Shown here in pieces: positions 1 through 6,843 of a stretch of 64,000 nucleotides of DNA. The stretch comes from Planctomycetota bacterium (GTDB lineage: Bacteria; Planctomycetota; UBA1135; GCA-002686595), in the NCBI GenBank assembly GCA_016779205.1, contig JADHOC010000004.1, forward strand, positions 1 through 64,000, in the 5' to 3' direction. Numbering within the stretch: position 1 is the first letter of the stretch; each line of letters begins with the position of its first letter. A program made the translations under genes and the position numbers. The notes under the pieces were generated by a model. It was given only the letters and a program-made list of their open reading frames with translations. It was not told where the DNA came from and did not search any database.

Positions 1-1
1 C

Positions 2-136
2 GTGGCCAGAGACACCTGGGACCAGGACCCCGCCTTCTCGATCCGCATGACGGCGGAGCTCCAGCTGGTCGTGGTCCAGACGCCCTGGGTCCTGGACGAG
101 ATCGAGGGCCACATGACCGCCTGGAAGGGAGAGTGA
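2..136 (+). CDS. C-terminal end of an unrecognised protein (partial)
   Basis: The window opens inside a reading frame that ends at a TGA at 134-136. The last 44 residues are visible and finish in ...HMTAWKGE. The segment mixes hydrophobic stretches (ELQLVVVQTPWVL) with acidic residues and uses the G/C-rich third positions of the other real genes here, so it looks like true coding sequence. There is too little to name a family, and no start or motif is visible. Confidence 0.5.
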   Translation: MARDTWDQDPAFSIRMTAELQLVVVQTPWVLDEIEGHMTAWKGE

Positions 137-146
137 GGGGCCATGG

Positions 147-422
147 CTCGGCAGCGTCGGTCGCGGCGTCAGGGGCGGGATCGTCAACTCGGGACCCGAC
201 GGCTTCCTCGACGGCAGCGTCAACCTCAACGCGCTGCCCCTGCCCGTGGGGACCGTCATGGTCCAGCCCGGCGACACCTGGCACTTCCAGGCCTGGCACC
301 GGGACGCGAGCGGCGGGGCTGGCCGCCAGAGGCCATTGGCGGGGAACGTGGCCGCGCGTGTGGTATCGCCGCGGAGGGGTAAAGAAGCCCGGGTGATCGG
401 TGCTCCTCGCGCGATTGGATGA
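147..422 (+). pseudogene. Relic of the lineage-specific C-terminal secretion-type domain
   Basis: The frame starting at 147 has no start codon, but its translation matches the second half of the C-terminal domain carried by five intact secreted proteins in this window. It contains LGSVGRGVRGGIVNSG and then QPGDTWHFQAWHRDASGG, equivalent to the G-E-T-W-N-F-Q-x-W-F-R-D block of the genes at 6844, 49997 and 55368. The similarity stops near 315. The terminal N-F-T-D-G-x-x-V-x-F strand is missing, replaced by an arginine- and glycine-rich tail running to a TGA at 420-422. The first half of the domain and any upstream enzyme are gone. I read it as the decayed remnant of a deleted gene. It lies directly after the partial gene at 2-136 but in a different frame. 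Confidence 0.65.
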
Positions 423-442
423 CGCCCTGGGCCAGAGGCGCG

Positions 443-448
443 TAGCTT
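443..448 (+). promoter_or_regulatory. Possible -10 box TAGCTT
   Basis: TAGCTT stands in GC-rich sequence 6 nt before a GTG at 455, the spacing seen at leaderless starts elsewhere in this window. The GTG start would put a 28-residue extension before an obvious signal peptide, so the box more likely serves a transcript with an untranslated leader of about 84 nt reaching the ATG at 539. No -35 element is evident. Confidence 0.35.
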
Positions 449-538
449 GAGGGGGTGCCGGAGGGGACTCCCACCCGGTCCGCGACCTGGGATTCTCCCG
501 CCCCCAACTTCGCCCCCCACGCCGCCAGCGCCCCTGCC

Positions 539-1387
539 ATGAACGTCCTCCCGCTCCTCCTCGTCCTGTCCGCACCGCTCCCGGCCCAGGAGTCGGAGCG
601 GCCTGCGGACCCGCAGGGCCAGGATCTCACGCCGGCCGAGGTCGTCGCAGCGGGGAAGCTCTTCGAGCGATCCTGCGTGTCGTGCCACCTGCCGCCGAAC
701 CCTGACCTCCCGCGGGACCGGGCGTGGCTGGAGCAGGTCAAGGACACCGCCTGAAGCGGCGCTCCTGCCCGGGCCCGTGCGGCCCTGATCGAGTTCCTGA
801 ACCAGCGTCCCCTCGAGCTCCCCGAGGAGGTCTCGAAGAAGAGACGCCGGAGAAGGGGTGAGGGCACGCTGACCTCCAACATCTCCAGCGGCGACCTCTT
901 CCTCACGGACGCCCAGGGCAAGGACTACCACCTGTCCTGGGAGGGGAAGAAGCGAGCCGGGAAGGACCCGCGCTCCCTGCCCGCCGGCACCTACCGGGTC
1001 CGGACCTACCGGATCGAACGGATCGAGAAGGACGTCCGCTGGCACCTCTCGGCCACCGCCCCGACCATCCAGAAGATCGAGGTGGTGGAGGGGGAGGACA
1101 CGAGGCTTGATATCGACCCGCGAGTTCATCTCGCCTCACGGGTCGCCGGTCAACGGGGGAGCGTCTACCTCGCGGGCGCCCACCGCGCCGGCCTCACCAT
1201 CTATCGCGAGGGCGCCCGCATCCCCATGGGGTACCGCCTCCTCGATGGCGACGGGAAGACCCTCGCGACCGGGCCGATGGAGTATGGCTGAGGCGGCGAG
1301 GCCTCGGCTCCGTTGGAGTCCCCCACGAATGACTGCGCCCTGGAAGCCGTCTTCCCCGAGACCCCGTTCGAGGTGATTCGCCGGTGA
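539..1387 (+). CDS. Secreted CxxCH haem-type protein with two in-frame UGA codons (candidate double selenoprotein)
   Basis: Starting at the ATG at 539, the protein has a signal peptide (MNVLPLLLVLSAPLPAQ) and a cytochrome c haem motif, C46-V-S-C49-H50. The frame meets TGA at 752-754 (residue 72, in K-D-T-A-U-S-G-A-P) and again at 1289-1291 (residue 251, in M-E-Y-G-U-G-G). It then closes at the TGA at 1385-1387 after ...FEVIRR. No frameshift, TAA or TAG occurs over 283 codons, and the sequence between and after the two codons stays protein-like: a helix after U72, then beta-rich sequence containing GTYRVRTYRI and ARIPMGYRLLDGDGKTL. Hairpins fitting a bacterial SECIS follow both codons. I infer selenocysteine at both sites. 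The alternative is a pseudogene with two nonsense mutations. The role is unknown; C46/C49, U72, U251 and C266 suggest redox chemistry in the periplasm. A GTG start at 455 is possible but would bury the signal peptide. Confidence 0.6.
771..785 (+). promoter_or_regulatory. Candidate bacterial SECIS hairpin after the first UGA
   Basis: GGGCC (771-775) pairs with GGCCC (781-785) around the loop CGUGC. The loop begins 22 nt after the UGA at 752-754 and has G as its second base. This fits the bacterial SECIS description: a short upper stem, a small loop with an early G, and about 16-37 nt between UGA and loop. In a 70% GC genome a 5-bp stem can arise by chance. Confidence 0.45.
1306..1320 (+). promoter_or_regulatory. 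Candidate bacterial SECIS hairpin after the second UGA
   Basis: GGCTCC (1306-1311) pairs with GGAGTC (1315-1320) through six pairs, one of them a G-U, leaving a GUU loop at 1312-1314. The loop starts 20 nt after the UGA at 1289-1291 and begins with G-U, the bases expected in the apical loop that SelB reads. Confidence 0.45.
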
Positions 1388-1439
1388 GTGGTGGTCGACG
1401 AACGCCCGACAGCCGCCAACGATGGCTGGCACCGAGGCG

Positions 1440-1445
1440 TAGAGT
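1440..1445 (+). promoter_or_regulatory. -10 box TAGAGT, leaderless spacing
   Basis: TAGAGT ends 6 nt before the GTG start at 1452, so a transcript starting at the usual distance would begin at or next to the start codon. It is one of seven boxes with this geometry in the window. Confidence 0.45.
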
Positions 1446-1451
1446 GACCCC

Positions 1452-2834
1452 GTGATTGCCCCCCTACCCGCCATCGCCGCCCTCCTCTGCTCCGCCGCGG
1501 CGTTCGCTCAGACGGATGAGGGGCCTTCAGCTGCCAGAGGGCACCGGCCTGCAAGCCCGGAAGGGCCGCCGAGGACCGGCGAGGCGGCGGCCCATTGGGC
1601 GCAGTGGCGGGGGCCGCTGGGGACCGGGGTCGCTCCAGGCTCCAACCCGCCCACCCGCTGGAGCGAGACGGAGAACGTGCGCTTCAAGACGCCCCTGCCG
1701 GGCGCGGGGTACGGGACGCCGGTGATCTGGGGGGATCGGATCTTCCTGACCGCCGCGGTGCCGGTGGGGCCCATCCTCGAGCCGGTGCCGGACGACGCGC
1801 CGGGGGCCCACGACAACGCGGCGGTGCGGCAGGTGCACCGCTTCATCGCGTTCGCCATCGACCGCCGGAGCGGCGAGATCGTCTGGGAGACCATGCTGCA
1901 CGAGCAGCTCCCCCACGCGGGATTCCACGTGTCTGGCGCCTTGGCCTCCGCCTCGGCGGTCACGGACGGTGAGCACCTGATCGCCTTCTTCGGCTCCTAC
2001 GGCATCTACGGGCTGGACCTCGACGGCGAGGTGCTCTGGCACGACGACCTCGGCGACATGCAGGTCAAGCACGGCCACGGGGAGGGGGCCACCGCCGCCC
2101 TCCACGGGGACACCGTGATCGTCAACTGGGACCACGAGGGCCCCTCGTTCATCGCCGCCATGGACAAGGCCACGGGTAAGCAACGCTGGCGCAAGGAGCG
2201 GGACGAGGTCACGTCGTGGGCGACGCCCATCGTCGTGGAGCACGCCGGGCGCCAGCAGGTCATCGTCAGCGGCACCCGCCGCGTCTGCGCCTACGACCTG
2301 GAGGACGGGTCCGTGATCTGGGAATGCGCCGGACTCTCCAACAACGTGGTCGCCTCCCCCGTCGCCGCCGATGGCATGGTCTTCGCCGGGAGCAGCTACG
2401 TGCGCAAGCGCATGCTCGGCATCCGGCTCAACGGCGCCGAGGGCGACATCACCACCACCGACCGCATCGCCTGGCGCCGCCAGCGCGGCACACCCTACGT
2501 CCCCTCGCCGCTGCTGCTCGACGGCTGGCTCTACTTCCTCAACCATTACCAGGGCTTCCTGACCCGGGTCGAGGCGACCACCGGCCTCGAGCCCGTTCGA
2601 GCCATGCGGCTCCCGGGGATGAACGACATCTACGCGTCCCCGGTCGCCGCCGGCGGCCACGTGTACATCACCGACCGCAGCGGCGTCACCGCCGTGCTCC
2701 GCGCCGACCCGGCGAACCCGGAGATCCTGGCCCACAACGTCCTCGACGACACCTTCAGCGCCTCGGCCGCCATCGCCGGGGACGAGCTCTTCCTCAGGGG
2801 ATCCCGGGCGCTCTACTGCATCTCAAGGCGCTGA
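1452..2834 (+). CDS. Secreted PQQ-like beta-propeller repeat protein
   Basis: The 460-residue protein starts at a GTG that lies 6 nt after a TAGAGT box and begins with a signal peptide ending in A-A-F-A-Q near residue 20. The rest is a series of outer-membrane-assembly / PQQ-type propeller blades: G-T-P-V-I-W-G-D-R-I-F-L, S-A-V-T-D-G-E-H-L-I-A-F-F-G, and R-R-V-C-A-Y-D-L-E-D-G-S-V-I-W-E, with the repeated pattern of Gly-Ser followed by a tryptophan-containing strand. Planctomycetes carry many such secreted propellers, often annotated PQQ-binding-like beta-propeller repeat protein. No quinoprotein dehydrogenase catalytic Asp-Cys-Cys pattern is evident, so a scaffold or binding role is more likely than alcohol oxidation. 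The gene follows the double-UGA gene by 64 bp with its own promoter box. Confidence 0.85.
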   Translation: MIAPLPAIAALLCSAAAFAQTDEGPSAARGHRPASPEGPPRTGEAAAHWAQWRGPLGTGVAPGSNPPTRWSETENVRFKTPLPGAGYGTPVIWGDRIFLTAAVPVGPILEPVPDDAPGAHDNAAVRQVHRFIAFAIDRRSGEIVWETMLHEQLPHAGFHVSGALASASAVTDGEHLIAFFGSYGIYGLDLDGEVLWHDDLGDMQVKHGHGEGATAALHGDTVIVNWDHEGPSFIAAMDKATGKQRWRKERDEVTSWATPIVVEHAGRQQVIVSGTRRVCAYDLEDGSVIWECAGLSNNVVASPVAADGMVFAGSSYVRKRMLGIRLNGAEGDITTTDRIAWRRQRGTPYVPSPLLLDGWLYFLNHYQGFLTRVEATTGLEPVRAMRLPGMNDIYASPVAAGGHVYITDRSGVTAVLRADPANPEILAHNVLDDTFSASAAIAGDELFLRGSRALYCISRR

Positions 2835-2940
2835 GCGCCCCCTCGCCGCTGCGCGAGGCCGAGGCCACGGGATGAGGGTTGCTATGGTTGAGCGGGCGCG
2901 CCGGAGCGCGCCACCGTTCGCCCCAGTCCCTGCTCTCGCC

Positions 2941-3696
2941 ATGACCGAGCCCCGACGCCTCCGGTTCCTCCCCTACCTCCTCGAATTCCTCGTCGTCGTG
3001 CTCGGGGTCACTGTCTCCTTCGGCCTCGACGGATGGCGGCACGACCGGCAGCAGGCGAAGCTGCACGAGCAGGACGTGCGGAGCCTTCTGCAGGACCTCG
3101 CACGGGACAAAGAGAGGCTCGAGCAGGTGGCGGCCCACATTGACCAGGGCGAGGTGGCGCTCGGCCGGATCCTCACGATCACCAACGCGTTCCGCACGGG
3201 TGAACTGGGCTACGAGGGCTTCACGTCCCAGCTGATGGCGTTGGAGACCCCCTACCGCTACAGCACGTTCTACATGAACAACTCGACCTACAAGTCGCTG
3301 CTGTCCAATGGTCGCCTCCAGCTCTTCCCCGAGCCCATCAACAAGAACCTCCGCGACTACTACGAGTACGTCTCGAAGCGCCTCGAGGACAACAACGACC
3401 TCGTGGACCGGATCACCCTGCGCTACTACAACGAGGATCACCCCTGGGTGAACTACCGCCACGGCGCCGAGGCGCTCCAGGAACAAGGGCTCGAGGCAGG
3501 GGCCGCGGAAGGGGCGGCCGCCTACTTCCAGGGGCCGGGCATCCGCGAGCACTACGGGCAGCTCTCGTTCCTCCACGGCACCCTGGCCCTCTACGACCGC
3601 GTCCTCATCCACGGGGGGCAGGTCGAGCTCTATCGCCAGCTGCGGGATGAGCTGGAAGGGATCGTCCAGGGCTACGCCAGCGGCGTGGGGCGCTGA
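2941..3696 (+). CDS. Membrane-anchored protein, DUF6090-like
   Basis: The start is taken at the ATG at 2941 (MTEPRRLRFLPYLLEF). An upstream in-frame start at 2872 would add a low-complexity stretch. A short N-terminal basic segment is followed by one transmembrane helix (L-L-E-F-L-V-V-V-L-G-V-T-V-S-F) and then D-G-W-R-H-D-R. This matches the F-x-x-E-F-x-x-V-V-x-G-V-x-x-x-F arrangement of DUF6090-type proteins. The remaining 210 residues are predicted helical and rich in Glu, Arg and Tyr, including Y-R-Y-S-T-F-Y-M-N-N-S-T-Y-K-S-L-L-S-N-G. No catalytic motif is visible. A TATGGT box at 2883-2888 could be its -10 element. Function is unknown. Confidence 0.7.
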   Translation: MTEPRRLRFLPYLLEFLVVVLGVTVSFGLDGWRHDRQQAKLHEQDVRSLLQDLARDKERLEQVAAHIDQGEVALGRILTITNAFRTGELGYEGFTSQLMALETPYRYSTFYMNNSTYKSLLSNGRLQLFPEPINKNLRDYYEYVSKRLEDNNDLVDRITLRYYNEDHPWVNYRHGAEALQEQGLEAGAAEGAAAYFQGPGIREHYGQLSFLHGTLALYDRVLIHGGQVELYRQLRDELEGIVQGYASGVGR

Positions 3697-3704
3697 GCCG
3701 CGCA

Positions 3705-3736
3705 GGCGATCGATCGAGTGGGGTGATCGATCCGCC
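3705..3736 (+). terminator. Hairpin after the DUF6090-like gene
   Basis: GGCGATCGATC (3705-3715) pairs with GATCGATCCGCC (3725-3736), with one bulged base and a 9-nt loop, starting 8 nt after the stop codon at 3696. There is no T-run behind it, so it may stabilise the transcript end or be a Rho-aided terminator rather than a classical intrinsic one. Confidence 0.35.
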
Positions 3737-3868
3737 TCGCGGCCAAGAGGGCCTGGAGCCCGTTGCGGGGCCGAAGATGGGGGCATGCCGCGGCATGGGC
3801 GTCTCGACGGACTCTTGGCCAGCAGCCCCGCCAGGTCAACCGCACCTCCGGGTCACAGAGGCCTCCCC

Positions 3869-4225
3869 ATGACCGATCCCCCGCCCTCCGCCGCCGCGAC
3901 CCCCTCGAAGGCCGCCGCGTCCCCCTCGAAGACGAGGAAGAGGGGCACCCACCCCATGCTCGTGGGCTGCATGCTCCCGTTCATGGTCTGGGCCGGCTTC
4001 ATCGCGATCGCCTGGACCTCCGAGGGGGTCAAGTCCCTCACGGACGGGGCCGTCGTCCTGCTGCCCGACAAGGCGGGGGAGTTCATGGGCGGCCTCCTGT
4101 TCAACTTCTTCCTCTGGGCGTGGGTGCCCTACCTCCTCCTCTGGAGCGTTGGCGTCTTCCTCTGGCGCGTTGGCGTCGCGGCGGCCCACCCTAAGGGCAG
4201 AAGCTCACGTCGAGGCCGTCGCTGA
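3869..4225 (+). CDS. Small membrane protein, two transmembrane helices
   Basis: The 118-residue protein starts at the ATG at 3869. It has a proline/alanine/serine-rich cytoplasmic start, a basic patch (S-K-T-R-K-R-G), then two hydrophobic helices (M-L-V-G-C-M-L-P-F-M-V-W-A-G-F and N-F-F-L-W-A-W-V-P-Y-L-L-L-W-S-V) separated by a polar loop. It ends in a basic tail (S-S-R-R-G-R-R). Its last 35 bp overlap, tail to tail, the end of the esterase gene on the other strand. No family is recognised. Confidence 0.55.
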   Translation: MTDPPPSAAATPSKAAASPSKTRKRGTHPMLVGCMLPFMVWAGFIAIAWTSEGVKSLTDGAVVLLPDKAGEFMGGLLFNFFLWAWVPYLLLWSVGVFLWRVGVAAAHPKGRSSRRGRR

Positions 4226-6638
4226 AGTTGAAGCCCGCGGCGCCCTGGTCGCGGTAGCAGTACTGGAAGTAGTAGTGGGTCCCCGCCACGACCTGGCCGG
4301 CCCCCGCGTTCAGGGGCGGCGCGCCGAAGTCGAGGGGAAAGAAGGCGCTCCCGAGGAAGTTGGACGGGGCCACCGGGAGCCGCTGGATCCCGCCGCTCTG
4401 GCCGATGCAGAGGAAGCCGTCCCCGAGCGGCACCTGACCCGGCGCCGACCCGTAGAAGAAGAAGCCGATCTGGTTGGGCGGCAGGAAGAACACCTGCAGG
4501 ATGAAGTCGTTGTTGAGGATCGAGGAGGTGCCCCCCGCCCCGATACTCGCGCCGGCCCCCACGGAGTTCGGCGCGGCGACGCAGAAGCTCGACGGCGGCG
4601 GCTCCGGGCAGTCGTCAATCGGCACGTCGAAGAAGGTCAGGGCCCCCACCCCGCGGGTGTTGGTGACCCAGGGGCCGTCCAGGGCGTGGCCGAGGTAGGA
4701 GACCCGCGTGGCGCTCCCCGGTCCGGGGAGGTCCAGCAGGATGGCGCCCCCCACCGCGGACCCGCCCGCCACGAGCTGGCCGTTGCTGAGCTGGAAGTGG
4801 ACCTGGGCGCCGGGCTCCCAGACCAGGGCGTCGTCCTGCTCCTCGAAGGTCAGCAGGATCCGGTCCCGGGTGGAGCCGACCCACGCCGCGCTCTGGATGT
4901 TCGGGGCGTTGACGTTGCTGGTGTCGGTGGACCCGTAGAGGTCCCGCAGGACCAGCCGCGAGATGCGCTCCCCCAGCTCCAGGTAGCCCGCGTTGCGGTA
5001 GTGGCAGCCATCGTGGCTGGGCGCCGCGGTCGTGGACATGACCTGCAGGTCGGGGTAGACCTCCGGCAGCCGGCGCTGCACCTCCCGCACCCCGCGTCCG
5101 CTGACCCCGCACCCGGTGCGCACCTGGAACACGTAGAGCTGCTCGAGGGCAGCAAAGTCCCCGTGCCAGTCGTTGTACAGGAGGTCGAAGTTCTGGGCGT
5201 GGAGCGCCTCGTTCCCGTTGTCGCTCTCGCCCTGGTACCAGAGCAGGGCCCGCGCCGTCGACGCGATCCCCGCGAGCCTCGCGCGCCACAGGAAGCGGCC
5301 GTAGATCGTGTTCAGGTTCTCCGGGTCCGCCGCGTCCCGCTGGTGCTGGGTGCTGTTGGTGCCCCCCAGAGCTCCGTTGATGATGGCCACCGGGACCCCC
5401 TCGAAGGCCACCACCCGCTGCGCCAGCACGTGGCCCCACTGGCCGATGCCCGCGTGCCCGTAGCGCACCTCCGCGTCCGCCATGTCCCAGCCCTGGTCGA
5501 GGGCGACGGCGGGGCTGTCCAGGGTCGAACCGAAGGTCCGGATCCAGGGGCTCTGGGCCTGGTTCGCGACGCCCTCGTTCCAGAAGTCCCACGCCACCGC
5601 GTTGGACTGGCCCTGGATCAGGAGCGTATCGCCACAGGTGATCCGGCGGCGCACCGCGACCGGGGTCACGGTCGACCCCGCCACGAGCCGCACGGTGACC
5701 CGGTAGTCGTGGAAGCCGGCGTCGATCCGGGGCGCGAGGGAGAACGGGGCCTCGCCGCCGCTGTAGGTCAGGGGCTGGTCCACGGTGACGAACGGCTGAC
5801 CGTCGCGAAGCACCTCCACCTCCACCCGGTCGAAGCCGGGGCTCTGCACCCGCCCCTGGAAGCCCACGGGGGCCCGCCCCTGCCCGTCGCGCTGGAGGAC
5901 CTGGCCGCTGCGGGGCGCACGGTCGAGGGCCACCTCGGGCGGCGCGCTCGAGAGGTACTTGGCGAAGAGGTAGCCCTCCACCGCGGACCGCTCCGGGGCG
6001 CTCAGCACGCGGTCGTAGATCATCGCCTCGGAGATCCGTCCCACGAAGCCGAACCCACCCCCGAACGACCCCACCTCGATGCCGGTGTCCGTGTGCGGCG
6101 GCGCGCTCCCGCTCCCCACCTGGACCCCGTCCTGGTACAGGGTGCCCACCTGGGTCTGGGCGTCGTAGGTGGCCACGAGCACCACCAGCTCACCGAGGCC
6201 CACCGGCTGCCCGCTCGTGACGAAGATGCCCGAGTGGTACATCCGGGCGAGGTCGGAGCTCTCGAAGTAGACCGCGTGTTGGGAGCCCCCGGAGAGGACG
6301 TTGTTGGTGGCCGAGAAGTCGTCGACGGCGCACACCATGACCTTGGAGTAGCTGCCGGTCGCCATGCCGTCGGGGCGCGCCAGGGAGTCGTTGCCGTCGA
6401 AGACCAGGGTGGGGTGCCCGCCGGGACCGTGGGCCTCGTAGGCCGGCATGCGCGAGCCGTCGCCCTGGACGAGGTCGTGCCCCGCTGGACTCGAGTCCCG
6501 CCAGGCCTCCACCTGGTCCCCCAGGCGCAGCTCCGCCCCGGCGTCGCCGGTCAACCAGAGGATGCGCCCGGCGGAGGGTCCCTGGGCGAGGGAAGGCGTG
6601 GCGAGAAGGAGGAGCAGGCCGAGGCTGGGGAAGCGCAT
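4191..6638 (-). CDS. Secreted LamG-SGNH (sialate O-acetylesterase type) esterase with C-terminal sorting-type domain
   Basis: The start at 6638 is favoured because a TAGGAT box sits 7 nt upstream; the ATG at 6647 overlaps that box. Residues 1-19 form a signal peptide (MRFPSLGLLLLLATPSLAQ). Residues 25-230 resemble a LamG/concanavalin-type lectin fold (Y-L-F-A-K-Y-L at its end). Residues 335-590 form an SGNH hydrolase of the carbohydrate-esterase/sialate O-acetylesterase type: G-Q-S345-N for the nucleophile, G-A-L-G-G-T-N, W-Y-Q-G-E-S, and a late D-G-C-H carrying Asp and His. The last 130 residues are the domain shared with the genes at 6844, 26461, 49997 and 55368. Expected role: deacetylation of an extracellular glycan. 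It is transcribed alone, convergent with the small membrane gene. Confidence 0.85.
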   Translation of the reverse strand: MRFPSLGLLLLLATPSLAQGPSAGRILWLTGDAGAELRLGDQVEAWRDSSPAGHDLVQGDGSRMPAYEAHGPGGHPTLVFDGNDSLARPDGMATGSYSKVMVCAVDDFSATNNVLSGGSQHAVYFESSDLARMYHSGIFVTSGQPVGLGELVVLVATYDAQTQVGTLYQDGVQVGSGSAPPHTDTGIEVGSFGGGFGFVGRISEAMIYDRVLSAPERSAVEGYLFAKYLSSAPPEVALDRAPRSGQVLQRDGQGRAPVGFQGRVQSPGFDRVEVEVLRDGQPFVTVDQPLTYSGGEAPFSLAPRIDAGFHDYRVTVRLVAGSTVTPVAVRRRITCGDTLLIQGQSNAVAWDFWNEGVANQAQSPWIRTFGSTLDSPAVALDQGWDMADAEVRYGHAGIGQWGHVLAQRVVAFEGVPVAIINGALGGTNSTQHQRDAADPENLNTIYGRFLWRARLAGIASTARALLWYQGESDNGNEALHAQNFDLLYNDWHGDFAALEQLYVFQVRTGCGVSGRGVREVQRRLPEVYPDLQVMSTTAAPSHDGCHYRNAGYLELGERISRLVLRDLYGSTDTSNVNAPNIQSAAWVGSTRDRILLTFEEQDDALVWEPGAQVHFQLSNGQLVAGGSAVGGAILLDLPGPGSATRVSYLGHALDGPWVTNTRGVGALTFFDVPIDDCPEPPPSSFCVAAPNSVGAGASIGAGGTSSILNNDFILQVFFLPPNQIGFFFYGSAPGQVPLGDGFLCIGQSGGIQRLPVAPSNFLGSAFFPLDFGAPPLNAGAGQVVAGTHYYFQYCYRDQGAAGFNFSDGLDVSFCP

Positions 6639-6645
6639 GGTCCCC

Positions 6646-6651
6646 ATCCTA
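6646..6651 (-). promoter_or_regulatory. -10 box TAGGAT, leaderless spacing
   Basis: On the minus strand TAGGAT is followed by 7 nt and then the ATG at 6638, which fits transcription starting at the start codon. Confidence 0.5.
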
Positions 6652-6843
6652 CCGCACCGCTCCCCCACGCCCCCGGCGCAAGGGGGCCGCCCACCCGCCC
6701 TGGCTCGCTTTGGGTTCGCGCGTCGACCCCGGCTCGGTGCGGCGGGACCTCGGCGGGATGAACGGAGCCGGGACCCCGGGGCGCGCGCTGCGCCCCGGGG
6801 TCCCGGCGTTGGCGGGCCCATGGTCAGGGCCCCTCGGTCTGGA

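Noticed and set aside
1385..1445. Possible third in-frame UGA (1385-1387) in the double-UGA gene
   Set aside because: The sequence after V-I-R-R is not protein-like, runs only 19 codons to another TGA, and overlaps the promoter box of the next gene.
4149..6761. Open frame of 870 residues on the plus strand, opposite the esterase gene
   Set aside because: The translation is rich in Arg, Gly, Val and His without hydrophobic core, signal peptide or motif. The opposite strand has clear LamG, SGNH and C-terminal domains. It is a GC-driven shadow.
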